Assembly: GCA_016722655.1 (NCBI GenBank)
Contig: JADKIR010000004.1
Location: forward strand, 248,001-312,000
Length of the DNA stretch: 64,000 bases
From: Cytophagaceae bacterium
Lineage (GTDB): Bacteria > Bacteroidota > Bacteroidia > Cytophagales > Spirosomataceae
Direction of reading: 5' to 3'
Shown here: positions 9,626-18,661 of the stretch, piece after piece
Layout: every line of letters starts with the position of its first letter
Numbering within the stretch: position 1 is the first letter of the stretch
The notes under the pieces: generated by a model
Databases searched by the model: none
Told to the model about the DNA's origin: nothing
What the model saw: the letters and a program-made list of their open reading frames with translations, nothing else
Translations under genes and position numbers: made by a program

Positions 9626-9778
9626 TACTTTAAACCCAAATATCTAAATAAGATATGGGCTGCATGGCTTAAATACTTCAAGATAAAATCTATTGAGATA
9701 TTTAGGTTAAAAAATAAAATATCAGGAAGTTACAAAAGTTGCTGTTAATAGTATATATAAAAAAAACCATTAAGTAGC

Positions 9779-10786
9779 ATGAAAAAATTAACTTTTATTG
9801 CCATAATGCTGGCACTTAGTTTGGCAGCTTGCACAGTACAGGGAAGTGGAAAAGCCAGAACCAAAAATTTACAACTTACAAGTATTTATCTCGAAAGTGG
9901 AAACATCGAAAATGGCACTTTTCAAAACGAACCAAGCATGGTATTTAAATCAGGCGGTTTCTTCAAACCTGAACACAGAGCTATCGGTGCAGTAAGTACT
10001 AACTCTAGTTGTAAACCTAACGGTTACCAGGACAATCAGGGATATCTTTACGTATTTGAAGGTGGGGGCATTCCTACTGAAATGCAAGATATTCAAAAAG
10101 CAAGTACATCCATCAAAAACGCAGTTTGGGTCGAAACGCCCGGTTATGAGCTACCTTATGATACTTTGATTTGTCAAAGAAAGCCGATTTTCACCTTCAG
10201 ACCAGCCGGAAAAACTCCAAGATTTGAAACCGAAGTTTCGGGCATAAAAATATATAAGATAAAAAATGAGGTGATAGTAGAAGATTACACCCAATTTCTG
10301 GATTATCATAAAACAGCCAACCGAAATATCGCCGATGCAGTTGATTTGATTAATACTTTGAAATTAAATGCTGCTGATTATCAAATCAATAGTTCAAGAA
10401 GCGGGCTGGTAATTACCAATGGAAAAATTGATCGGGAAAGAAGTTCTGAAACGGCATTTAATACAATGGACAAAATCACTTTCTCCTCCCAAAAGGCAAA
10501 TCTTCCAACCTATCAGCTGCGGGTATTTTTAATTAAAAAAACAATCCCGGAACTCGATAATCTTTATGAAATACGGGAAGGCAAGAAGGTTTTAAAAGAT
10601 GGAATAGAAGAAACTTTTTTTAATGTAATCAAACAAAACTATCTTAGAAGCTTCAGAGTGGATATGATCCAAGATTATGATTGCGACCCCTGTTTTAAAA
10701 TACAACAATCAGGTCAAAAGTCCAGTCTTAAAACTTTGAGAATTCAGGATGAGAAAGATCCTCCCTTACCTTTGATTGAAGGATGA
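9779..10786 (+). CDS. Lipoprotein of unknown function paired with the CHAT protein
   Basis: A 335-residue protein with a lipoprotein signal (MKKLTFIAIMLALSLAACTV; lipobox LAAC, lipidated Cys near residue 18). The rest is soluble with no recognised domain. A pair DYDCDPCFKI near residues 299-308 may bind metal or form a disulfide. Only 4 nt separate its stop from the TTG start of the TPR-CHAT gene, so the two are co-translated and probably work together at the envelope. Its opening segment contains CKPNGYQDNQGYLYVFEGGG. Function unknown. Confidence 0.8.
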   Translation: MKKLTFIAIMLALSLAACTVQGSGKARTKNLQLTSIYLESGNIENGTFQNEPSMVFKSGGFFKPEHRAIGAVSTNSSCKPNGYQDNQGYLYVFEGGGIPTEMQDIQKASTSIKNAVWVETPGYELPYDTLICQRKPIFTFRPAGKTPRFETEVSGIKIYKIKNEVIVEDYTQFLDYHKTANRNIADAVDLINTLKLNAADYQINSSRSGLVITNGKIDRERSSETAFNTMDKITFSSQKANLPTYQLRVFLIKKTIPELDNLYEIREGKKVLKDGIEETFFNVIKQNYLRSFRVDMIQDYDCDPCFKIQQSGQKSSLKTLRIQDEKDPPLPLIEG

Positions 10787-10790
10787 TAAT

Positions 10791-13538
10791 TTGAAAAAAC
10801 AGGTACACATATTAACAGTTTTATTATCTTTGGTCTGGTCAGCTTCGATGGCCGGACCAAAGGTGGTTAATGATTTGCACAAAAAAGTATTTCAGATTTA
10901 CCAAAATCTCCGAACTGCCAAAATATCCCCAACCCAGGCAATTACTACTTTAGAAACGCTGGAAAAACAAAACAACTGGCAAAACAAAGATATTGGGTTA
11001 AACATAAAGTTATTCAAAGCTTTAGGCTTTTATCTTTCAAATCAGACCGAAAAATCAGCATTAGAATGTATTTCAGGCCTGGAAAAAATTAAAGAGTCAG
11101 GTTACAAAAACGACACCCTGCATTTTAAGTTGCTGTCAGACCTGGGCTATTATTACAATGCCCGGTTTGATTTCGAAAATGCCTTGAGCTGCTTTGACCA
11201 GGGAGCCGTTTTGCTTTCTAAAAACCCAAAAATTAAGTCTTATTTAAAAGAATATACCATTGCATATTTTACCAATTATAGCAGGCTTCAACGTGAAAAA
11301 GGTGACCCACATAAAAGCATTTTATTGCTCAACGAGGCACTCACATTGACAAATACCAAAGAAACAGAATACTATAAGTTATTTATATTTAAAGCATTAG
11401 CAACTAACTATTTTTTAATAGCCGAAATTGAAAAAGCCAAACTCTACTATCAGCAAGCTTTAAAAATTGCTAAAAAAGGTGAAGAAAAATGTGAAATTGA
11501 GCTTTCATTGGCTCAAATTTATTTGAAACAAAACAAAGCCGAAGAAGCCAAAACACAAATCATTAACGCCAGGAAAAACCTTCTCAAATCAGCATTTAAG
11601 GAAGCCGGGGCTCAGTTCCCCGCACTTGAAATGGCCATTGAGGCAAAATGGGCTAAACATTATTTTATTAAAAACAACAAGGCTGAATGTACCACCCATT
11701 GCCGTAATGTGATACAAATTTCAAATGCTAAATTTGGGAATGAAAAAGGCCCTCATGTAGCAGATGCTTACATGATGCTGGCGAAAATTTCAACAATAAA
11801 AAATGCAGAGGTCTTTTTTGAAAAAAGTATAAAGTCTTGTTTTGCTGGCGAAAAAATTGAAATTCAAAACCTGATTTCGGTAGAAAAATATATTGAAATT
11901 TTGTGGGAAAAAGCGGAATACTATTTTCAAACCAAACACCCAAAGAAAGATGAGGCAATATTGTCGGCCGTAAAGGCAGTAAACCAAATAAAAAGTAGCC
12001 TCGAAGAAGATGATTCAAAGCTTTATTTTTTGAAAGCTAAATCAGATTTCTATGAAAAAGCCATCGTAATGATTTCGCCTGAAAACATAGCGGGTATTTT
12101 CAAAATAATGGAATACAGCAAAGCGGCACTTATTTCTGATGTTTTGAAAAAAAATCAATTCAAAGCTTCCACGATTGCTAAAGACCTGATAAAGAAAGAA
12201 TTATTAATAAAAAGAGAAATAAATAAATATCGTTTAAAGCTAAACAACGCCAATTCTTTAGCCGAAAAGAAAACCAATGAAATTAAGATAAGGGAGGCAC
12301 AAATAGCATTAACCAATATTCAAACCGAAATAAGAATAAAAAGCCCCAATTATCAAAAACAAGTCAATACACTCGATAGCGTAGAAATTTCTGCAATAAA
12401 AAATGCACTGAAGCCTGATCAGGCGATATTGAGTTTTTACTATTCTGAAAACAAAATCGGGATTATGTGTATTGGGAAAAACTATACGAATTTTAGATTA
12501 TTGACAAATACTCCTACAATAGAATCAAAACTAAAAAAATTATTAAAAGAGATTAATACCAATCCGGGTATTTCGGAATTTGATGACAAAAACATAGCAA
12601 AAGACTTATATCGGGTATTTTTCGATGGTTTTGAAAAAGAATTGAAAAACATAAAGCAACTGGTGGTAATCAGAGACGGGCTGTTGCAATACCTGCCCTT
12701 TGAAGTTTTAGTTGACCAAAATGGAAAGTTTTTAATTGAAAAATATGAATTTCAATATGGCTGGTCGGCAAATATCTGGAAAATTGATAAAAATGACGAT
12801 TCGCCTTCACACCGCAGCGGACTAATGGCGATAGCTCCATTTACATCTGAAAATGCTTCCGGTAAGGTTGCAGATGAATTAAAACCTCTTTTGGCTTCTA
12901 AAAAAGAGGTAGAACAAATCGGTGGCGACATATTTCTGGAGAAAAAAGCAAAAAAAGATCTGTTTTTTAAGAATTATCAAAACTATGACATTATACATTT
13001 TGCCACACATGCCCAACTTAACGATACAGACCCAAATCTCTCATTCATAGCATTTTACCCTGATGAAAAAGAAAGTAAGCTTTTCACCCAGGAACTCTTT
13101 GATTTGAATTTTGATAAAACCCAATTGGTAGTTTTATCGGCTTGTGAAGGCGGTTATGGGTATAATCAAAAAGGCGAGGGTCTCATGTCTCTGGCACGGG
13201 CGTTTGCATATGCGGGTTGCCCGTCAGTCATAAGTACCCTCTGGAAAGCCAACGACGAGACTTCGGCCTTTATCGCTGCGAATATCCACAAATACCTAAA
13301 AAAAGGATACAACAAAGCTAAAGCTGTGCAACAGGCCAAGCTAGATTTACTTCACAACGAAGACTTTGGGCAATACGATCACCCTTATTTTTGGTCAAAC
13401 TTTATTTTGATTGGAAACGACAAACCAATAGATATCAACTTATTTGAAAACTTTAAAAAAGAGATTTTCTGGATATTGGCTTTCCTTATTGCAATTGCAC
13501 TCAGATGGTATTACATCAGCAGAAAATCAAAAAAGTAA
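10791..13538 (+). CDS. TPR-CHAT caspase-like protease, membrane-anchored
   Basis: A 915-residue protein. A signal sequence (KKQVHILTVLLSLVWSASMA) leads into tetratricopeptide-like helical repeats over about 35-420 (for example YYNARFDFENALSCFDQGAV), a coiled-coil stretch near 460-520, and a C-terminal CHAT domain (about 600-880). The CHAT dyad is present: His near 740 in HFATHAQL and Cys near 785 in VVLSACEGGYGYN. A final membrane span (about 888-905) ends in a basic tail, so the protease should face the periplasm with the C-terminus inside. The start is TTG at 10791, 4 nt after the lipoprotein stop; the earlier TTG at 10776 would add five polar residues before the signal. CHAT domains are caspase relatives used in regulated proteolysis and defence. 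The target is unknown. The 3' end overlaps the convergent anti-sigma gene by 12 bp. Confidence 0.88.
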   Translation: MKKQVHILTVLLSLVWSASMAGPKVVNDLHKKVFQIYQNLRTAKISPTQAITTLETLEKQNNWQNKDIGLNIKLFKALGFYLSNQTEKSALECISGLEKIKESGYKNDTLHFKLLSDLGYYYNARFDFENALSCFDQGAVLLSKNPKIKSYLKEYTIAYFTNYSRLQREKGDPHKSILLLNEALTLTNTKETEYYKLFIFKALATNYFLIAEIEKAKLYYQQALKIAKKGEEKCEIELSLAQIYLKQNKAEEAKTQIINARKNLLKSAFKEAGAQFPALEMAIEAKWAKHYFIKNNKAECTTHCRNVIQISNAKFGNEKGPHVADAYMMLAKISTIKNAEVFFEKSIKSCFAGEKIEIQNLISVEKYIEILWEKAEYYFQTKHPKKDEAILSAVKAVNQIKSSLEEDDSKLYFLKAKSDFYEKAIVMISPENIAGIFKIMEYSKAALISDVLKKNQFKASTIAKDLIKKELLIKREINKYRLKLNNANSLAEKKTNEIKIREAQIALTNIQTEIRIKSPNYQKQVNTLDSVEISAIKNALKPDQAILSFYYSENKIGIMCIGKNYTNFRLLTNTPTIESKLKKLLKEINTNPGISEFDDKNIAKDLYRVFFDGFEKELKNIKQLVVIRDGLLQYLPFEVLVDQNGKFLIEKYEFQYGWSANIWKIDKNDDSPSHRSGLMAIAPFTSENASGKVADELKPLLASKKEVEQIGGDIFLEKKAKKDLFFKNYQNYDIIHFATHAQLNDTDPNLSFIAFYPDEKESKLFTQELFDLNFDKTQLVVLSACEGGYGYNQKGEGLMSLARAFAYAGCPSVISTLWKANDETSAFIAANIHKYLKKGYNKAKAVQQAKLDLLHNEDFGQYDHPYFWSNFILIGNDKPIDINLFENFKKEIFWILAFLIAIALRWYYISRKSKK

Positions 13539-14177
13539 ACGGGCTCTGAGCTTGATTTTGTCAGAAAAAGAAATCTTGTATTTAAAGTCAGCATCTGCCT
13601 CTATTTCTCTAAAAAGCTTACCTGCCTTTGTTTTATCGGTTTCAGCGAGGGCCACAACTTCCAGCCATCTTGCCAGGTCACGGTAATATTTCCGGAGATT
13701 TTCTGAGTTTTTAATGACAGAAAAAGCCTGAGCTGCTTCTTTGTCTTTGCCATCAATCAACAATTGTTGTGCATCTTTAAACATCTGAAAGTCAACCAAA
13801 TCAGCTTTACTTATATTGGTTTCGCTGCCACGCTCCTGCATAGTCAGTGCACCCGGAATGCTAATATTGGAAACATTAAAATATACAAACAGAGCCACCG
13901 AAGCTGCTATACCTGTAATGGCTATTTTTGGCCAGGAAATAATCCTGCTTTTAGGAGTACTATCGATTTTCCATTCAGTGAGGACCTCATTTTGTATGGC
14001 TTTAATTTTTTCTCTAAGCTGCAATCTTCCCGGCAATTCTTTCAATACTTTGATTTTGCCAAAGTTTTCCTGCCAAGCTTTGTCAGTACGCAGTTTTTCT
14101 TCGACTTCCACAATCTGAATGCCATCGAGGTGTCCAAGTATATAAGCTTCCAATATTTCAAGTTCCTGATCTGTCAT
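13527..14177 (-). CDS. Membrane anti-sigma factor-like protein
   Basis: This 216-residue protein begins MTDQELEILEAYILGHLDG, an N-terminal cytoplasmic anti-sigma-like region. One membrane span follows at about 86-106 (KIAITGIAASVALFVYFNV), then a periplasmic C-terminal helical part resembling TPR-like repeats (EAAQAFSVIKNSENLRKYYRDL). It starts 3 nt after the ECF sigma gene stops, the usual sigma/anti-sigma operon. The family holds its sigma factor at the membrane until a signal arrives. The gene ends 12 bp inside the convergent CHAT gene. Confidence 0.75.
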   Translation of the reverse strand: MTDQELEILEAYILGHLDGIQIVEVEEKLRTDKAWQENFGKIKVLKELPGRLQLREKIKAIQNEVLTEWKIDSTPKSRIISWPKIAITGIAASVALFVYFNVSNISIPGALTMQERGSETNISKADLVDFQMFKDAQQLLIDGKDKEAAQAFSVIKNSENLRKYYRDLARWLEVVALAETDKTKAGKLFREIEADADFKYKISFSDKIKLRARLLF

Positions 14178-14180
14178 ACG

Positions 14181-14759
14181 TTAGATTTTCGTAAGGATAT
14201 TTTTCAGGCATTTGCTTTTGGCGTTTCTGACTACTTGCTCATTTTCGTATAGCCCCTCTTCTACCAGTACATTTGCCATCTCTTTTATGCTATATCCAAG
14301 TCCATAGACCATTTGTAATATTCTTTTGCAATTTTTTCCTATTTGCTCAAAAATCTCCAGATAACGATTCCAGGTTTCACTTTCCGAAATCATCACAGAC
14401 ACATCCTGATCAATATACTCATTATCAGCACCATAGCTCATCTCTCGCATACTTCTCGCTTCTTCTGAGGATATATATTTCATCATAATGTTTTTTGAAA
14501 CCACCCTTAAATAGGCTGAAATTGAAGTATTTTCTTTTAATGAAAATTTTTCAGAAAGTACGTTGGAAACAAAAACTTCAATGGTTTCCCAGATAATATC
14601 GTCGGGAGTTTTGGAGCGTTCTATTTTGAATGAACTCCTTAAAATACCGAGAAGTAAAGATTTATTTTGGGTATAAAGGGCATAAATGGCATCGTCCTGT
14701 TGCTTACCCCCAGCTTTGAGGGCAAAAACAATTTCAGAGTCCGAAAAGAAATTGGCCAT
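14181..14759 (-). CDS. ECF-type RNA polymerase sigma factor
   Basis: At 192 residues this fits a sigma-70 ECF protein: region 2 (about 25-95, DAIYALYTQNKSLLLGILRS...AYLRVVSKNIMMKYIS) and region 4 (about 130-192, GKNCKRILQMVYGLGYSIKE...NAKSKCLKNI). First gene of a two-gene operon with the membrane anti-sigma factor. An exact -7 box lies 27-34 bp upstream. Convergence with the lipoprotein/CHAT pair suggests, but does not prove, that the four genes form one signalling module, a combination I infer only from adjacency. Confidence 0.88.
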   Translation of the reverse strand: MANFFSDSEIVFALKAGGKQQDDAIYALYTQNKSLLLGILRSSFKIERSKTPDDIIWETIEVFVSNVLSEKFSLKENTSISAYLRVVSKNIMMKYISSEEARSMREMSYGADNEYIDQDVSVMISESETWNRYLEIFEQIGKNCKRILQMVYGLGYSIKEMANVLVEEGLYENEQVVRNAKSKCLKNILTKI

Positions 14760-14785
14760 TTAAATTACAGTAGTCAAGGTTTGTA

Positions 14786-14793
14786 CAAATTTA
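14786..14793 (-). promoter_or_regulatory. Candidate -7 box of the sigma/anti-sigma operon
   Basis: On the minus strand TAAATTTG, an exact TAnnTTTG, about 27 nt upstream of the sigma factor ATG. The -33 region reads only TTTT-like. Confidence 0.45.
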
Positions 14794-14981
14794 TCGGGTG
14801 ACCCTGATATTAAAAATTATTATTAAAAAAAAATGCCGCTAAATAAAAAACTAATTCATAAAAGCATGATTATCAACACATTATGAATTATGTTAAAAAA
14901 ATACAGAAAATATCTAAAAGTGTGAGTTACAAAAATTAAAACAGCAGGGATACATCCATATACACCCAAAATAATGGTAAC

Positions 14982-15305
14982 ATGGAAACTCAAATACACG
15001 TCGGAGGAAGATTAAGTATTAACCCTCAAAGAATTATCCGTCTGAAGGGCGACATAAATTATACTACCATATATTACTCAGACGGAAAAAAGAAAACGGT
15101 AGTAGCAACAACTCTCAAAAAAATCCAGAGTCGCCTTGAGCCTTTCCCGTACTTTTTTCGCATTTCACGCAATACCATAATAAACCTAAATTGTATTGAT
15201 CAGATCAGAGACAACGATATCCTGTTGATAACGGGTGATATAGAAAGGGCATCGAGACGCAGAAAAAGAGATTTCTTTGGACAAATGTTGCTTGCTGCCA
15301 ATTAA
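14982..15305 (+). CDS. Stand-alone LytTR DNA-binding protein (copy 1)
   Basis: A 107-residue protein made of a single LytTR DNA-binding domain with no receiver: LKGDINYTTIYYSDGKKK near 22-39, the conserved TTLKKIQSRLEPFPYFFRIS and NTIINL. It is a close paralogue of the protein at 26345, sharing VVATTLKKIQSRL. LytTR domains bind direct repeats and activate transcription, and many control secreted products. It stands alone upstream of the histidine kinase, and its target is unknown. Confidence 0.88.
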   Translation: METQIHVGGRLSINPQRIIRLKGDINYTTIYYSDGKKKTVVATTLKKIQSRLEPFPYFFRISRNTIINLNCIDQIRDNDILLITGDIERASRRRKRDFFGQMLLAAN

Positions 15306-15689
15306 AATCAGGTACGTAGATTTAAGATTAAATATGAAAAAGGCTACTAAATCTTCAACTTTTGTTTTTTATAAATTTTAAATTCAAATTCACTGAAATT
15401 AAATATTCCAGTTTTCAAAATATGGTTTCTCTTAAAAATTGAGTAGCTATTCAATGTTTTGAAATTTCTTTCCAAATGATTTCTTTCTGATTTTCAGCAA
15501 ATTATTTCAAAAAAAGATTTAACAAATATTTTCTTTTTGATTTTTTTTGCTCTTTTTTGATTTTCAAATTCAATCAAAAGATTAAATCCAAAAATCAGAA
15601 TCTAAATACACTTCACAGATTTTTTGAAAAAGATTGCAGAAATACAATCGAAAACTATAAACAAAAACCCTAAAAGAACAGAATAAAAA
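15306..15689. other. AT-rich intergenic region, no gene seen
   Basis: 384 bp of low-complexity T/A-rich DNA with repeated TTTTTGATTTTC-like words but no ORF, terminator with a clear stem, or match to the island palindrome. It presumably holds the histidine kinase promoter. Confidence 0.4.
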
Positions 15690-16760
15690 ATGAAGCCCAA
15701 TGGATTAAAAATTGTGTTTTTAATAATACAATTGTTTGTCTCCGGCATAATTTGGAGTCAAAACCCTAAACCAAAAAGTATAAAAATTGATGGGATAGGC
15801 CAGCAGGTCATTTCGAAAAACCAGGACTCTATTTTTATCAAAGGAATCACCAATTTCCTGGAAATCACTTTTGACCAAAGCCCTGATTCGATTGTATATC
15901 AACTTGTTGGATATGATGAAAAATTACAATCCTGCCCATATCCGCATTTGCGATATACCAATCTCCCCGGGGGTGATTTTCAATTAAAGTACAGATTTTC
16001 AGGTTCGAAAACATTTTCAGTCATACATGTAAGTGTACTACAGGCCATCTGGCAGAAATGGTGGTTTTTCCCAATGATTATTGCCTATGTATTATTGGTA
16101 GTCGGCGTGGTGGTATTTTTCTTTTTCCAGAATAATTACCGGCAAAAACTCAAGTTGCAATTGCTTCGCAACAAGATTTCGGCAGACTTGCACGATGAAG
16201 TGGGCTCCAACCTGAGCAGTATTGCCATTTTCTCTGAAGTTTTGAAGAAAAAAATTCCTGAAAATGATATCGAGCTAAAACCCATCATAGATAAAATAAT
16301 TGACAATTCTAAAGAATCAGTAGGTCTGATGCAAGACACTGTATGGACCCTGAACCCCAAAAATGACACACCGGAAAGGCTTTTTGCAAAAATCGAAAGT
16401 TTAGCCCGCCAGGTACTTTCTGCCAAAGGAATCATGTACTCTCAATCGGTCAATATTAATCCTTTGCAACTCAAACTCGACATGGAAAACCGCAAAAACC
16501 TATATTTGATCCTTAAGGAAGGCATTAATAATATTTGTAAACATTCCGGAGCCAAATCGGCCTCTTTGCATATTTCTGAAAATAAAGGAAAAATAATTTT
16601 TATTCTAAGCGACGACGGAAATGGCTTTGATATCAGTCAAAACCAGGAAGGAAACGGACTCCGAAATTTTAAAGAACGAGCCGAGGAATCGGGTTTTGGT
16701 TTAACTATTAACAGCACAAATGGAAATGGAACGATTCTAAGTATTGTGGTTTCTCCCTAA
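15690..16760 (+). CDS. Sensor histidine kinase, HisKA_3 (NarX/DesK-like) type
   Basis: A 356-residue kinase. A signal/anchor (about 1-23) precedes a short periplasmic beta-rich sensor region (about 25-118) resembling the last strand-rich Y_Y_Y part of larger Bacteroidota sensors. One membrane span follows (about 126-147), then HisKA_3 with the phosphoacceptor His168 in ADLHDEVGSNLSS, then HATPase with ILKEGINNICKHS (N box), DDGNGFD and GNGLRNF (G boxes). It autophosphorylates and should pass phosphate to the NarL-type regulator encoded 109 bp downstream. The sensor is much shorter than in the usual two-component hybrids of this phylum, and the signal is unknown. Its stop codon lies inside the palindrome of the next promoter. 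Confidence 0.9.
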   Translation: MKPNGLKIVFLIIQLFVSGIIWSQNPKPKSIKIDGIGQQVISKNQDSIFIKGITNFLEITFDQSPDSIVYQLVGYDEKLQSCPYPHLRYTNLPGGDFQLKYRFSGSKTFSVIHVSVLQAIWQKWWFFPMIIAYVLLVVGVVVFFFFQNNYRQKLKLQLLRNKISADLHDEVGSNLSSIAIFSEVLKKKIPENDIELKPIIDKIIDNSKESVGLMQDTVWTLNPKNDTPERLFAKIESLARQVLSAKGIMYSQSVNINPLQLKLDMENRKNLYLILKEGINNICKHSGAKSASLHISENKGKIIFILSDDGNGFDISQNQEGNGLRNFKERAEESGFGLTINSTNGNGTILSIVVSP

Positions 16761-16800
16761 TATTAGTGATTTTTTGGAAGATGCGAATGTTTCAATTTTG
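16754..16800 (+). promoter_or_regulatory. Island-type promoter, copy 1 (response-regulator gene)
   Basis: Palindrome TCCCTAATATTAGTGA at 16754-16769 (core CTAATATTAG 16757-16766), then exactly 26 nt to the octamer CAATTTTG at 16793-16800. The palindrome overlaps the stop codon of the kinase gene. Spacing and sequence match three other promoters in the island. Predicted start of transcription is about 16804. Confidence 0.7.
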
Positions 16801-16869
16801 TAGAAAAAAAAACAGAAACAAATGGTCGCGGCGGAAAGAATACATTACAACAATAGTTTCACATCAATA

Positions 16870-17517
16870 ATGAGCCAAAGAATGATAAGAGTGGTTTTGT
16901 TTGAAGACAATAAGAATTTTAGAGAAAGCCTCTCGCTATATCTGGCGGGCAATGAAAATATTTGGTTGATTGGCAATTTCCCTGATGCAAGAGAAGCGGT
17001 AAGTATCGTAAAAAAGCACAAGCCCGACGTGGTGCTTATGGACATCGAAATGCCCCACAAAACCGGCCTGATGGCTATGGCGGAGATAAAACAGGTCTTT
17101 CCCGACACCAAAATCCTGATACAAACTGTGTTTGAAGACGAAGACCGGATTTTCCAGGCAATTTGTGGGGGGGCTTCGGGTTACATTGTGAAGTCACCCG
17201 ACCCTGAAAAGTATGTACAGGCCATAAGAGAAGTACATGAAGGGGGCTCGGCTTTGTCACCGACGATTGCATCGAAAGTGATGAAATTGTTCCAAAACCA
17301 GTTTGTGAAGTCGCAAAACACCTTTGTGGACCTCACCCAACGGGAAAAAGACGTGCTGGCATGTATGGTAAAAGGCCTGAGCTACAAACTCATAGCCGAC
17401 GCCTGTGGTATCAGCTACTCGACAGTCAATACCCACGTGAAGCACATTTACGAAAAACTTCACGTCAACTCGGCACCGGAGGCCATCATCAAGGCCATAG
17501 AGATGCGACTGGTCTGA
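16870..17517 (+). CDS. NarL/LuxR-type response regulator
   Basis: A 215-residue regulator from the chosen start (MSQRMIRVVLFEDNK). The receiver domain spans about 5-120 with acidic pocket FED, phosphoacceptor Asp58 in VVLMDIEMP and lysine in IVKSPDP. A LuxR-type helix-turn-helix follows at about 150-212 (LTQREKDVLACMVKGLSYKL...YSTVNTHVKHIYEKL). The frame is open back to an ATG at 16822; starts at 16870 or 16882 fit receiver alignments better. It is the cognate partner of the kinase at 15690. Its own promoter carries the shared palindrome, the kind of symmetrical site LuxR domains bind, so autoregulation and control of the downstream secreted genes is the natural reading. The 3' half is visibly richer in G+C than its neighbours. 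Confidence 0.9.
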   Translation: MSQRMIRVVLFEDNKNFRESLSLYLAGNENIWLIGNFPDAREAVSIVKKHKPDVVLMDIEMPHKTGLMAMAEIKQVFPDTKILIQTVFEDEDRIFQAICGGASGYIVKSPDPEKYVQAIREVHEGGSALSPTIASKVMKLFQNQFVKSQNTFVDLTQREKDVLACMVKGLSYKLIADACGISYSTVNTHVKHIYEKLHVNSAPEAIIKAIEMRLV

Positions 17518-18190
17518 AGGGTTTTTTGGTGAGTTTATAAATGCCGATGGCCCAGAGGGTGTAAGCGATAGGGTCAACCAAGCTTGAAATAATACCGATG
17601 ATAAAAGCCAAATCGTCGGAAATTGGAATGGCGGCACTAAAAAGAGGTACGAGAATTAGATTTGAGATATTAAAAAGCAGGAAGCCTAAGTTTATCCAGT
17701 GAATGGGTTCATTAGTTAGGGTTTTGACTTTGGGAGAGTTGTAAAGATTTTTTAAAGTAAACAGAGTAAGAGAAAGTGTAATAAGGTTTTTTAGTGGAAA
17801 TAACTTAGGGCTGGTTGGCGGCCACGGTTCCCGATAAAGTTGGAATAATGAACCAAAAATATAAACCCCAATCAGGGCTAAATAAATATTGGAGATCGAC
17901 TTTTTCAATTTTAAAAACCGAAAATAAAAAATTGTAGATACTACCAATGCAAAAGTAGAATATAAATAATTGATAAAAATTGTGTTTTTTACACCAAAAT
18001 ATGGAAGCAATGCAGTAAAAATCTCAATGGAGAAATAACCTATCAGGAGAAAGTAGAAAACCCTGTATTCTTCTTTTACAAAATTGCGGTTCCAAATAGT
18101 ATAGATAGTTAAAATTAATAAAAAAAACACAGCCAAATTACCAACATTGAGATAAAGCCAGTACAAAGTTTTTGAATATAGAAATATCAT
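17489..18190 (-). CDS. Polytopic membrane protein of unknown function
   Basis: A 233-residue protein with about seven hydrophobic spans (start MIFLYSKTLYWLYLNVGN). No catalytic motif is seen. A conserved-looking loop FQLYREPWPPTSP sits near the middle. It is convergent with the response regulator and overlaps its 3' end by 29 bp. Topology resembles seven-span sensor or transporter-like proteins common in Bacteroidota, but nothing specific can be claimed. Confidence 0.7.
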   Translation of the reverse strand: MIFLYSKTLYWLYLNVGNLAVFFLLILTIYTIWNRNFVKEEYRVFYFLLIGYFSIEIFTALLPYFGVKNTIFINYLYSTFALVVSTIFYFRFLKLKKSISNIYLALIGVYIFGSLFQLYREPWPPTSPKLFPLKNLITLSLTLFTLKNLYNSPKVKTLTNEPIHWINLGFLLFNISNLILVPLFSAAIPISDDLAFIIGIISSLVDPIAYTLWAIGIYKLTKKPFRPVASLWP

Positions 18191-18225
18191 AAATTACAAT
18201 TTTAATAACGTAAAATACCAAAAAA

Positions 18226-18660
18226 ATGAATGTAAAATCAAATTTAAAGGATCTTTTAACCAGAGATGGAAGGGAAAAAAGAATTAAAGAATTAGCAAAG
18301 AAAATCAAAATCACGTCTGGTGAGCAAAAAGAACTGGAAATTCTGCAATATGCCGAAAACTATAATATGGAGTTGCCATTCGGAGCATTGATACCAAAAA
18401 GAATGATTTTAAAAACCCTTTTTCAGGATGTTGCCGATTTTCAGTCAACTTCAAAGTCTGATAAATGGGATTATATGGTGGTGAATATGGGATTTAACAA
18501 AAGCAAAAATTTAAAAACTATTACTGAGAAAGTAAGACCCATATTTTCGTTTTATAAAGGAGAATACCCCGACCTCACTTTGGTTGATACTGAAGAAATA
18601 CTGCCGTCGGAAGGTCATGGAGACGGATTCGGAAAAACCACCCCACCTCCCAGCAATTAA
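18226..18660 (+). CDS. Small protein of unknown function upstream of a papain-like protease
   Basis: This 144-residue soluble protein has no signal peptide. The N-terminal half is basic and helical (LTRDGREKRIKELAKKIKIT), and the C-terminus is a flexible Gly/Pro tail (EGHGDGFGKTTPPPSN). Only 1 nt separates its stop from the ATG of the secreted cysteine protease, so the two are translationally coupled. It could be a chaperone, substrate or inhibitor of the protease; no family is recognised. Confidence 0.7.
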   Translation: MNVKSNLKDLLTRDGREKRIKELAKKIKITSGEQKELEILQYAENYNMELPFGALIPKRMILKTLFQDVADFQSTSKSDKWDYMVVNMGFNKSKNLKTITEKVRPIFSFYKGEYPDLTLVDTEEILPSEGHGDGFGKTTPPPSN

Positions 18661-18661
18661 T

